From contig NC_013946.1 in NCBI RefSeq assembly GCF_000024425.1, positions 1,674,001 through 1,738,000 on the forward strand: 64,000 nucleotides of DNA, given 5' to 3'. This document shows positions 7,624-15,116 of this stretch, piece by piece. Position 1 is the stretch's first letter; each line of letters starts with the position of its first letter. Origin of the DNA: Meiothermus ruber DSM 1279 (lineage in GTDB: Bacteria > Deinococcota > Deinococci > Deinococcales > Thermaceae). The translations under genes and the position numbers were made by a program. A model generated the notes under the pieces. That model was not told where the DNA came from. It did no database searches and saw only the letters and a list, made by a program, of their open reading frames with translations.

Positions 7624-9498
7624 TTAATCTCCTGCAACCGGCGATGTCTTGGCCTGACGGGCCTCCTGCTCGGCCTTGGCTTCGGTCTCGACCTGAGCAG
7701 CCCGCAGCGGATCGGTAAAGTAGCGTGGTAGGAAGCCGCCCACCGCTATGAACAAAATAATCAGGGCCTGCAAAACCTGAATGATCTGGTTGCTAATACC
7801 CAGTTGGGCATTAAGCGAGACCCCCCCCGCCAATAAAACACCAAACAGGGTGGCCGAGAGGAAGATCCCCAGCGGCGTGTTCTGACCCATCAGAGCCACC
7901 GCGATGCCGTCAAAGCCAACGCTCGATGGGATGGCAGTTTTAAGCCGGTAGGTGCCGTCCATACCCGCCCCCAAAACATAGTGGGTCGCGGCCAGCCCGG
8001 CTAAAGCCCCTGAGATGAACATGGCCAGCACCATTTTTCGCCTCAGATCAACCCCAGCATACTCCGCGGCTTTGGGGGCCAGGCCGGTGGCCCGTAGTTC
8101 GTACCCGCCTGAAGTGCGGAAAAGGTAAAAGTTATAGAACAGCAAAGCCAGAATGGCGATCAAGAACGAGCCGTTGAGGAGCTGCGAGGAAAGCGCCGAG
8201 CTGATGGTAACCGGGATGCCCGGCAGAAGCCCCCCCAACACGTAGCCCGCCACCAGGGCAGCCGCCGCAGCCAACAAGCGCTTGCCCAGCTCGAGCCGCC
8301 GCAGAGCGTAGTAGGCCCCTAGAGCCGCCACCACCCCAAGCGGCAGGGCCCACGAAAACGTGCTATTGGGCGCAAGGATATCGATCATAGGTGGAATGCG
8401 GGCCCCTTCCAGGATCTCCTCGCTACGCCCCTCAAAGCCCTCGGCCTTGAAGGGCAGGGTCACCTTGTTGCCGAAGAAGCTGTACTCGTTGGCGGCCAGC
8501 ATGAACAATAGCACCGAAGCGGCGATGTAGTTCATCATGATGGTGTTGATCACCTCGTTGGCCCCAAAACGGGCCTTGAGCCAGCCCACCAGTCCGCCCC
8601 ACAAAGCCCCGCCCAGGGCCGCGGCCAGTATGGCTGTGGGTAGCAGCAACCAGCCCGGCAGGGGCAGGTAAACCCCGGCCAGCATGGCAAAAAGCGCCCC
8701 AATGGTGAGCTGTCCGGGGGCCCCGATGTTGAACAGGCCCGCCCGGAAGCCAAAAGCCACAGCCAGCCCGGTAAAGATTAGGGGGGTGGCAAAGCTAAGG
8801 CTGTTGAAGATGCCGGGCAGGTTGAGGATGGGGCTGAACAGGATTTGGAAGGTATAGGTAACCAGGTCGAGTTTGCCGGCAATCAACTCACGCAGGCCCA
8901 GGCCCTCCACCCCCTGGGTGCCAAGCCCCGGGCGCAGGATGGCCACCACCCCGGCCCCGACCACCACCGCCAGCAGCAGCGACACCAGCGGAACCACCAC
9001 CCCGCGCAGGCGCACCAGAAAGGCCAGCCCACCCGGTAGCTGCATCCGGGCCACCAGCAAAAGCCCCAGAGCGTAGAACAGCCCCACATAAGCACCCAGC
9101 GAAAGTGCAAAGCGGCGCAGGGGTGGACGCCGGGCTCCTGCTGCCAAAGCCGCCTCGTTGGCCGCGGCAATAGCCTGATAAAACAGATAAGCCTCGAGCG
9201 CAAACAAAGCCAGGCCCAGCCCCCCTAGTACGTAGAGGATCCTGGCCCGGGTTGCAGCGTTTGGTAAGAACACCACAATGCTGGCCGTCAACAGCAGCGC
9301 CACCCAAAGCCCAAACATGACCCCTAACCAGCCAAAACTTAACCCTTCTGGCAAAGTCAGGCCTTTGGGGTTCATGGCCCCTAGGGGGTTGAGTAAGTAA
9401 CCGGTGCCGTCAAACTCCCGCATGGGTACAGCCCAGGGGGACAAGATCATCAGCACCAGCACAATCAGTCCCGCAAGCAAAAAGAGATACCTACCCAT
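7624..9498 (-). CDS. Nucleoside/sugar-type ABC transporter permease, enlarged (NupP-like)
   Basis: Partner permease, 624 residues, much longer than the roughly 350 residues usual for this family. The BPD_transp_2 core starts near residue 215 (FSPILNLPGIFNSLSFATPL, then FRAGLFNIGAPGQLTIGALFA) and ends with LMGQNTPLGIFLSATLFG. It has two additions: an N-terminal region of about 200 residues with several membrane helices, and an insertion in the core after the AANEYSFFG segment that adds more hydrophobic stretches before FYLFRTSGGYELRATGLAPKAAEYAGV. The start is ATG 9498, with GAGGAAC in front; the frame stays open upstream to 9678 but that part lacks a start signal. Confidence 0.87.
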   Translation of the reverse strand: MGRYLFLLAGLIVLVLMILSPWAVPMREFDGTGYLLNPLGAMNPKGLTLPEGLSFGWLGVMFGLWVALLLTASIVVFLPNAATRARILYVLGGLGLALFALEAYLFYQAIAAANEAALAAGARRPPLRRFALSLGAYVGLFYALGLLLVARMQLPGGLAFLVRLRGVVVPLVSLLLAVVVGAGVVAILRPGLGTQGVEGLGLRELIAGKLDLVTYTFQILFSPILNLPGIFNSLSFATPLIFTGLAVAFGFRAGLFNIGAPGQLTIGALFAMLAGVYLPLPGWLLLPTAILAAALGGALWGGLVGWLKARFGANEVINTIMMNYIAASVLLFMLAANEYSFFGNKVTLPFKAEGFEGRSEEILEGARIPPMIDILAPNSTFSWALPLGVVAALGAYYALRRLELGKRLLAAAAALVAGYVLGGLLPGIPVTISSALSSQLLNGSFLIAILALLFYNFYLFRTSGGYELRATGLAPKAAEYAGVDLRRKMVLAMFISGALAGLAATHYVLGAGMDGTYRLKTAIPSSVGFDGIAVALMGQNTPLGIFLSATLFGVLLAGGVSLNAQLGISNQIIQVLQALIILFIAVGGFLPRYFTDPLRAAQVETEAKAEQEARQAKTSPVAGD

Positions 9499-9631
9499 AA
9501 GTTCCTCAGAGCGGATTCTACACTGCGCGGCTCCATTGCATAGCGCGAAGCAGCTATACCCCCCGGCAGCCCCTCTCAAAAAGTCCAGGCCCACCCCGGA
9601 AACTGACTCTATTTTATGGGGTTCGGGGTGA

Positions 9632-9637
9632 TAAACT
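9632..9637 (+). promoter_or_regulatory. -10 box of menG (leaderless type)
   Basis: TAAACT, 6 nt before the GTG start at 9644. No Shine-Dalgarno sequence precedes the GTG. Confidence 0.5.
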
Positions 9638-9643
9638 TGTCGG

Positions 9644-10408
9644 GTGCAAGACTCGAGCGAAACCAAAGCCAAAGCCATTCAGCAAATGTTTTCGGAAATA
9701 GCCCCGCGCTACGATCTGCTCAATCGGGTGCTATCGCTTGGGGTGGATCGCCTCTGGCGTGTGGCTGCTGTTCGGGCGGCTTTGGAGAAAAATCCCTCGC
9801 GCATCCTCGACCTAGCCACCGGCACCGGTGATATTGCCCTGCTACTCAAAAAAGTAGCCCCTGAAGCCGAGGTGATCGGCGGCGACTTTGCGCCCCCCAT
9901 GCTCGAGCTGGCCCGTCAAAAAGCGCTCAAGGCAGGGCTCGAGGTTCCTTTTGTAGAAGCCGACGCTCTTCGGCTGCCTTTCCCCGATCAGCACTTTGAT
10001 GCGGTGGTCATCGCCTTTGGCTTTCGCAACTTTGCCGATTACCATAAGGCGCTGGTCGAGCTTTACCGGGTTATAGCACCGGGGGGGCGGCTGTGCATTC
10101 TAGAGTTCCCCCCTCCGCCCCGCAGCGGCCTGGGGGTGCTCTATCGCTTCTACTTCACCCGCATTCTACCCATCATCGGAGGGCTGGTCTCCGGCAGCGC
10201 CGCAGCCTACCGGTACCTGCCCGACTCGGTCGAGCGCTTCCCCAACCCCGACACATTGGCTAATATGATGAGCCTGGCCGGCTTTGCCACGCGGTATCAA
10301 TTGTTTACCGGCGGTATCACCGCGCTGCACATTGGCGATAAACCCGGCCCGACCCCAGCCAGCCGGGTTGCCCGCACCGGAGAGTCTGACCCTGATGAAC
10401 CAGCCTGA
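9644..10408 (+). CDS. menG: Demethylmenaquinone methyltransferase
   Basis: Class I SAM-dependent methyltransferase of the UbiE/MenG family, catalysing the last step of menaquinone synthesis. 254 residues. Family signatures are IAPRYDLLNRVLSLGVDRLWR, the SAM-binding ILDLATGTGD, FAPPMLELAR, and IAFGFRNFADYHKAL followed by CILEFPPP. Thermaceae use menaquinone rather than ubiquinone, so menG is the better name; this is family knowledge. GTG 9644 is supported by the -10 box 6 nt upstream. The last about 25 residues (TPASRVARTGESDPDEPA) extend past the usual end. The next gene starts inside its 3' end (14 bp overlap). Confidence 0.95.
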   Translation: MQDSSETKAKAIQQMFSEIAPRYDLLNRVLSLGVDRLWRVAAVRAALEKNPSRILDLATGTGDIALLLKKVAPEAEVIGGDFAPPMLELARQKALKAGLEVPFVEADALRLPFPDQHFDAVVIAFGFRNFADYHKALVELYRVIAPGGRLCILEFPPPPRSGLGVLYRFYFTRILPIIGGLVSGSAAAYRYLPDSVERFPNPDTLANMMSLAGFATRYQLFTGGITALHIGDKPGPTPASRVARTGESDPDEPA

Positions 10409-10940
10409 TCCAGCCTTCGAAATAGACCCCCAGCGTTTGCTGCTGGAAAGCATGGAAACCGGGGCCTTGCCCGACTTAGAGCCGCTCGAGCTGGCCCGTG
10501 AATATGCCCAGGAGCTCGCCCAGGGCAGCAGCGGCGAGAATGAAATTGTGCGCTGGTGGCACAGCCCGAGCGGGTTCTATTACGAGTTTAAGCAATTTCC
10601 CGCTGCGTTCTATGGTCGTTCGGGCCCTGTGCAGGGCCAGTACCTATCACCCCAGGAAGCCCAGGAGCTGGTCTGGGAGGCACTCACTCGAGCCGATAAA
10701 GACCAGGCCGATCTCACCATGTTCTACACGCCCCATTTAATGCAAAGCGACCTGGACTTCTATATGGCCTACACCCTCGAGCAAACCCGTATCGAGCGGG
10801 GTGAGGCCCGCTATGCCCTGCCGCTGTTCATGCGTCTCAAGCTACCTACACACCTGCTGCTGCTGTTTCGTAGCAAAGATGAGTATCTGATGTTCAAGCT
10901 TCCTCAAGGCCAGCCGGTGCTTTATCAGGTGTTGGCTTAG
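10395..10940 (+). CDS. Conserved small protein of unknown function (181 aa)
   Basis: Starts at ATG 10395 inside the 3' end of menG, so the two are probably co-translated. I do not recognise the family. It is soluble and acidic at the N-terminus. It has an aromatic-rich central part (IVRWWHSPSGFYYEFKQFP, FYTPHLMQSDLDFYMAYTLEQ) and a hydrophobic C-terminal segment THLLLLFRSKDEYLMFKLPQ. There is no signal peptide or metal motif. Its position behind menG hints at quinone metabolism or the membrane, but that is weak inference. Confidence 0.7.
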   Translation: MNQPDPAFEIDPQRLLLESMETGALPDLEPLELAREYAQELAQGSSGENEIVRWWHSPSGFYYEFKQFPAAFYGRSGPVQGQYLSPQEAQELVWEALTRADKDQADLTMFYTPHLMQSDLDFYMAYTLEQTRIERGEARYALPLFMRLKLPTHLLLLFRSKDEYLMFKLPQGQPVLYQVLA

Positions 10941-11023
10941 AACCGAACTCGTTTTTTTCACCGGCCCCAGCGGCAAGAGGGGGCCGGGCAGCCAACCTCG
11001 AGCGCGCGCAAGTACCCAATAAC

Positions 11024-11048
11024 AAAAAGCAGGGGAGCGCTCCCCTGC
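11024..11048 (-). terminator. Rho-independent terminator of slyD
   Basis: GCAGGGGAGC/GCTCCCCTGC is a perfect 20-nt palindrome (11029-11048). On the minus strand it is followed by TTTTTG. It lies 19 bp past the slyD stop. Confidence 0.85.
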
Positions 11049-11067
11049 TTCGGCAGCCCCAGATGGG

Positions 11068-11538
11068 TCAGTGGCTGTGCTGGTGCGCGCTGTGGGCGTG
11101 GCCGTGCTCGAGCTCTTCCGGGGTGGCAGGCCGGATGGCCGTAAGGGTGACGTCGAAGTCGAGCGTCTCACCAGCAAGGGCGTGGTTGAAGTCAATGGTC
11201 ACATCCTGACCGTCCACATTCAGCACCGTGAAGGGCATGGGGTTCCCCTGGGCGTCTTCGGCGTAGAACATGGCGCCTTCTACCAGCTCGGCGTCCTTGG
11301 GAAAGGCCGCCCGATCGACCACCTGCACTCCTTCGGGATCGTATAGACCGTAGCCTTTCTCCGGGGGCACAGAAACCACCACACGATCACCGGCGGCCTT
11401 GCCCTCGAGGGCCTCCTCCAGGCCGGTCACAATATTGCGGTATCCATGCAGGTAATCCAGCTCACCCTGGTCGATCAGCTCGTTTTCTACATGCAGGGTA
11501 TATCGAATGGTCACCACATTGCCTTTGCTTGCTGTCAT
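11068..11538 (-). CDS. slyD: FKBP-type peptidyl-prolyl isomerase SlyD
   Basis: Cytoplasmic chaperone and proline isomerase, 156 residues. The split FKBP domain has VVTIRYTLHVENELIDQGE and YLHGYRNIVTGLEEAL at the N-terminus and GETLDFDVTLTAIRPATPEE at the end. The chaperone insert-in-flap domain lies between (KGYGLYDPEGVQVVDRAAFP to FTVLNVDGQDVTIDFNHALAG). The tail HGHAHSAHQHSH has six histidines, consistent with the nickel or zinc binding of SlyD proteins. A strong site GGAGAGGAG precedes the ATG, and a TATACT -10 element is seen upstream (11596-11591). Confidence 0.95.
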   Translation of the reverse strand: MTASKGNVVTIRYTLHVENELIDQGELDYLHGYRNIVTGLEEALEGKAAGDRVVVSVPPEKGYGLYDPEGVQVVDRAAFPKDAELVEGAMFYAEDAQGNPMPFTVLNVDGQDVTIDFNHALAGETLDFDVTLTAIRPATPEELEHGHAHSAHQHSH

Positions 11539-11654
11539 AACAACTCCTCTCCATTCACAGAAACCAACCTTCGTTTCCGCGAGACAACCGAGTATAAGCC
11601 ATCTGGATTAAACAATCGTAAACTAAAGCGAATCTCGCCCACCAGGCCATGGCC

Positions 11655-11660
11655 TATGCT
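11655..11660 (+). promoter_or_regulatory. -10 box of the cysteine synthase gene (leaderless type)
   Basis: TATGCT ends 7 nt before ATG 11668. No ribosome-binding site is present. The same 130-bp interval also holds the slyD promoter on the other strand. Confidence 0.45.
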
Positions 11661-11667
11661 TATACAC

Positions 11668-12603
11668 ATGAACGTAGAAGACGTGATTGGGAAGACCCCG
11701 GTGGTTCGCCTGAAGCGCCTGGTAACGCCAGAGATGGCGGAGGTTTGGGTGAAGCTCGAGGGCAACAACCCCGGCGGCTCCATCAAAGACCGCACCGCCT
11801 GGTATCTGATCAAGGACGCTGAAGAGCGCGGCATTCTGAAGCCAGGATCGGGCCAGCTCATCGTGGAGCCTACCAGCGGCAACACCGGCATTGGCCTGGC
11901 CATGGTGGCTGCCAGTCGGGGCTACAGGCTCATCCTGACCATGCCGGCCCAGATGTCGGAAGAACGCAAGCGCATCCTCAAAGCCTATGGGGCCGAGCTG
12001 ATACTCACCGACCCCAGCCGCCGGATGCTGGCCGCCATCGAGGAGGCCCAGCGGATTGTAGCCGAGCAGGGGGCTTTTATGCCCAACCAGTTCGACAACC
12101 CCGCCAACCCCAGGGCCCATTACGAGACCACCGGCCCGGAAATTTTTGAGCAGATGGAGGGTCGGCTGGACGCCTTCGTATATGGCTCCGGCACGGGCGG
12201 TACCATCATGGGCGTTGGTCGTTACCTGCGTGAGCGCCTGCCCAATGTCCAGATAATTGCCTGCGAACCTCGCCGGAGCAACGTGCTCTCGGGCGGCCAG
12301 ATGGGCTCGCATCAGTTTCAGGGTATGGGGCCGGGGTTCATCCCGCCCAACCTCGACGTGAGGATGCTGGATCGGGTGATTCAGGTGCTGGAAGAAGACG
12401 CTTTCCCCCTAGCCAAGCCCCTGGCCCGCGAAGAAGGGCTTTTTGTCGGAATGAGCGCCTGCGGGATGATCTGGGCCGCCTTGCAAGTAGCCCGCGAACT
12501 CGGGCCTGGTAAAAGGGTTCTAACCATCGCCTGCGACTCGGGTATGAAGTACCTCTCGACCCAGCTTTTCGCGGATACCCAGGCTGAAACCAGCACGTCT
12601 TGA
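11668..12603 (+). CDS. Cysteine synthase (O-acetylserine sulfhydrylase family)
   Basis: PLP-dependent beta-replacement enzyme that makes cysteine from O-acetylserine and sulfide. 311 residues from ATG 11668. The Schiff-base lysine is K40 in NNPGGSIKDR. The substrate-binding loop is VEPTSGNTGIGLAM, and the PLP phosphate loop is YGSGTGGTIMGVGRYL. An in-frame ATG at 11656 is possible, but it would overlap the -10 box. Whether this is the CysK or the CysM subtype (the latter can use thiocarboxylated carrier or O-phosphoserine) is not decided by the sequence, so no symbol is given. Slightly divergent from slyD. Confidence 0.9.
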   Translation: MNVEDVIGKTPVVRLKRLVTPEMAEVWVKLEGNNPGGSIKDRTAWYLIKDAEERGILKPGSGQLIVEPTSGNTGIGLAMVAASRGYRLILTMPAQMSEERKRILKAYGAELILTDPSRRMLAAIEEAQRIVAEQGAFMPNQFDNPANPRAHYETTGPEIFEQMEGRLDAFVYGSGTGGTIMGVGRYLRERLPNVQIIACEPRRSNVLSGGQMGSHQFQGMGPGFIPPNLDVRMLDRVIQVLEEDAFPLAKPLAREEGLFVGMSACGMIWAALQVARELGPGKRVLTIACDSGMKYLSTQLFADTQAETSTS

Positions 12604-12656
12604 AGGTGCGTCAACACCTGTAGTTTGCGCGATTTGTAGGCTAAACTTGCTCTCAG

Positions 12657-13973
12657 ATGGCTAGGGCGTCTATCCAGCTTCGCTGTACCGAGTGCGGGTA
12701 TAAATCGGTCAAGGCACTCGGGCGCTGCCCCAACTGTGGAGCCTGGGACAGCTTTGCAGAAGAAGCGCCCCCGCTCAAATCTGTGGGCACTGGTAAGGCC
12801 GGGATAGCGCGGCCCCGCCCCTCACCCAATCCAGCGGCGCTGACCCGCCTCGAGGATGTGTCGGAGGAGGGTGAGGCGCGGTTTTCCAGCCGGATCGGCG
12901 AGCTGGATCGGGTGCTGGGTGGGGGGTTCGTACCCGGCGAGGTGCTGCTGCTGGGCGGCGAACCGGGGGTGGGCAAGAGCACCCTGCTGTTGCAGGTAGC
13001 CCAGCAGATGCTGGAGGCGGGCCAGCGGGTGGTCTACCTGGCCGGCGAGGAATCGCCCGGGCAAATACGTTTACGGGCCCGGCGGCTGGGCGTTTCAGGG
13101 GGCCTCGAGCTGCTGCGGGAGACTGAACTGGAGGCAATGCTGGCCACCCTCGAGGCTGCTCCACCCGACTTCCTGGTGGTGGATTCTATCCAGACCATCG
13201 AAACCACAGCCTCACCAGGCTCACTGGTCGCCGTGCGCGACGCAACGGCTGCCCTAACCCGCTTTGCCAAACGCCATCAGGTCACCACCGTGCTGGTCGG
13301 GCACGTCACCAAAGAGGGTGTGGTAGCCGGGCCCAAGGTGATCGAGCACGTGGTGGACGCCACCCTGTACCTGGAAAGCGCTGGAAACTTCCGGATACTG
13401 CGCTCCAGCAAAAACCGCTTCGGGCCGGTGGGCGAGCTGGGGGTCTTCAGCATGGTAAACGAAGGTTTGGCAGAGGTTCCCAACCCCTCGGCAGCCTTTC
13501 TGGCCGAACGACCGCTGGGTGCACCGGGCTCGGTGGTGGCCCTGAGCCTCTCGGGTGAGCGGGCGCTCGCTTTGGAGGTACAGGCCCTGGCGGCGCGCAC
13601 GCCCTTTCCTGCTCCGCGCCGGGTGTCGCAAGGGCTGGACAGCCGCCGGGTGGACGTGGTGCTGGCGGTGCTGGAGCGAAGGCTCAATCTGCCCCTGGGC
13701 AACCTGGATATTTACGTGAATCTGGCCGGCGGACTTCGAATCTTCGATCCAGGGCTGGATCTGGCCGTGGGGCTGGCGGTGTATTCTGCTGTGGTAGGCC
13801 GCCCAATCCCCCAGGATGTGGCGGTGGTGGGTGAGGTGGGGCTGGCTGGGGAGCTGCGCAGCGTGGAGGGCCTCGAGCGCCGCCTGCGGGAAGGCCAGCG
13901 GGCAGGCTTTGAGCGCCTGGTACACCCACCCCAGTTCAAGAGCCTGGAAGCAGCGGTGAACATGTTTATATGA
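12657..13973 (+). CDS. radA: DNA repair/recombination protein RadA (Sms)
   Basis: Branch-migration ATPase acting with RecA in recombination. 438 residues. The N-terminal zinc finger uses C10, C13, C24 and C27. The RecA-like core has Walker A at about 100-109 ([10 protein letters not shown]) and the RadA-specific KNRFG motif in [15 protein letters not shown]. The C-terminal Lon-like domain has [15 protein letters not shown] and [25 protein letters not shown] -10 box lies 9 nt before the ATG. Its stop overlaps the start of the next gene (ATGA at 13970), so the two are translationally coupled. Confidence 0.96.
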   Translation: MARASIQLRCTECGYKSVKALGRCPNCGAWDSFAEEAPPLKSVGTGKAGIARPRPSPNPAALTRLEDVSEEGEARFSSRIGELDRVLGGGFVPGEVLLLGGEPGVGKSTLLLQVAQQMLEAGQRVVYLAGEESPGQIRLRARRLGVSGGLELLRETELEAMLATLEAAPPDFLVVDSIQTIETTASPGSLVAVRDATAALTRFAKRHQVTTVLVGHVTKEGVVAGPKVIEHVVDATLYLESAGNFRILRSSKNRFGPVGELGVFSMVNEGLAEVPNPSAAFLAERPLGAPGSVVALSLSGERALALEVQALAARTPFPAPRRVSQGLDSRRVDVVLAVLERRLNLPLGNLDIYVNLAGGLRIFDPGLDLAVGLAVYSAVVGRPIPQDVAVVGEVGLAGELRSVEGLERRLREGQRAGFERLVHPPQFKSLEAAVNMFI

Positions 13974-15037
13974 GTATGGTGCGGTGGATTTTATACGGGC
14001 TATTCGCCTATCTAGGCTACCGGGCTGGGGTGTGGCTCGAGGCCCACAACCTTATCGGGAGCAGCCCCTTGGGCAGCCTGATCAGCCTGAACCAGCTATA
14101 CCTGAGCGTGGTGGGCCTGCTGGTGGGTTTTTTGCTGGTGCCCCGTCTAACCGACTGGCTGGAACAGCGCTGGACACGCACCCAGAACTGGCTTAAGGAA
14201 CTGCCCCCTGAGATTCCCGTGGCCATCACGGCCGCTTCCGGCCTGGGGCTTCTGCTGGCCGTGCTGCTGACCAACCTGCTGAACCAGATTCCCGGCTTTT
14301 CCGCGATTCACTCCTTGATCATCGCAGCGGTGCTGGTCATCTCGCTCTCGGCCTTTGCCATTGCCAACCGCGAGTATTTCCGCCTGGTACGCCCCGCGCC
14401 TGCCCCCAGCAAACCCCGGGGGGGCAAGGTGCTCGATACTTCGGTGTTGATCGATGGTCGCATTGCGGATATCGCCGAGGTGGGGTTTCTGGAGGGCCCG
14501 CTCTTTGTGCCCCGGCAGGTGCTGCGCGAGTTACAGCAGTTTGCCGATTCCTCCGATGCCCCAAAGCGCGCCAAGGGGCGCCGGGGACTGGACACCCTCG
14601 AGCGCCTGAAGCTGAGCGTGGGGCTCGAGGTGCTCGATAGCTCCGAGAGCGACGAACCCGTGGACGACCAGATACTGGCCGAGGCCAAAAGGCTGGGCTC
14701 GGCTTTGGTAACCAACGACCACGCGCTGGCCCAGCTCTCCCGCATTTACGGGGTCAAAACCCTTTCGGTGCAGGCCCTGGCCTCGGCGCTGCGGGCCCCC
14801 TTGCAGCAGGGCGACACCCTGAGCATCACCATCGTCAAAGAGGGTAAAGAGCCCGGCCAGGGCGTGGGCTATCTGGAAGACGGCACCATGGTCGTGGTGG
14901 ACGACGCCATCCCCTTTAAGGGCAAGGAGGTGGGGGTGGTCATCACCCAGTCCATTCAGACCCAGGTGGGCCGTTTGCTGTTTGGAAAGCTCCAGACCGA
15001 GCCAGCCGAGCGCCCCACGCACAGGTCGGAGCGATAG
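13970..15037 (+). CDS. PIN-TRAM domain membrane protein (YacL-like putative RNase)
   Basis: 355 residues. Residues 1-130 contain about four membrane segments ([70 protein letters not shown]). The PIN nuclease-like domain (about 150-270) keeps the acidic residues in [25 protein letters not shown] and [10 protein letters not shown]. The TRAM RNA-binding domain (about 285-345) includes [20 protein letters not shown]. The combination matches Bacillus YacL-type proteins. The usual neighbour radA is also conserved here. Membrane-tethered RNA cleavage or processing is likely but not proven for this family. Confidence 0.9.
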   Translation: MSMVRWILYGLFAYLGYRAGVWLEAHNLIGSSPLGSLISLNQLYLSVVGLLVGFLLVPRLTDWLEQRWTRTQNWLKELPPEIPVAITAASGLGLLLAVLLTNLLNQIPGFSAIHSLIIAAVLVISLSAFAIANREYFRLVRPAPAPSKPRGGKVLDTSVLIDGRIADIAEVGFLEGPLFVPRQVLRELQQFADSSDAPKRAKGRRGLDTLERLKLSVGLEVLDSSESDEPVDDQILAEAKRLGSALVTNDHALAQLSRIYGVKTLSVQALASALRAPLQQGDTLSITIVKEGKEPGQGVGYLEDGTMVVVDDAIPFKGKEVGVVITQSIQTQVGRLLFGKLQTEPAERPTHRSER

Positions 15038-15116
15038 CGCACCCGGTTGGCGGGTTTCAAGAGAATCCCAACCGCGTTGGAGCAAACCCAGGTCAACACG
15101 CGGTAAACTGTGGTTA

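Noticed and set aside
9499-9678. N-terminal extension of the enlarged permease to 9678
   Set aside because: The extra 60 residues overlap the menG start region, show no membrane pattern and lack a start signal; ATG 9498 has GAGGAAC in front.
10959-10988. Terminator for the 10395-10940 gene (CGGCCCC/GGGGCCG hairpin)
   Set aside because: The T run precedes the hairpin on the plus strand, and on the minus strand an A run follows. It does not have the layout of an intrinsic terminator in either direction.
15061-15116. STAND regulator starting at 14982 inside the PIN-TRAM gene
   Set aside because: The upstream 45 codons are out-of-frame reading of the PIN-TRAM 3' end. ATG 15117 has a -10 box 7 nt upstream and leads directly into the MalT-like start.
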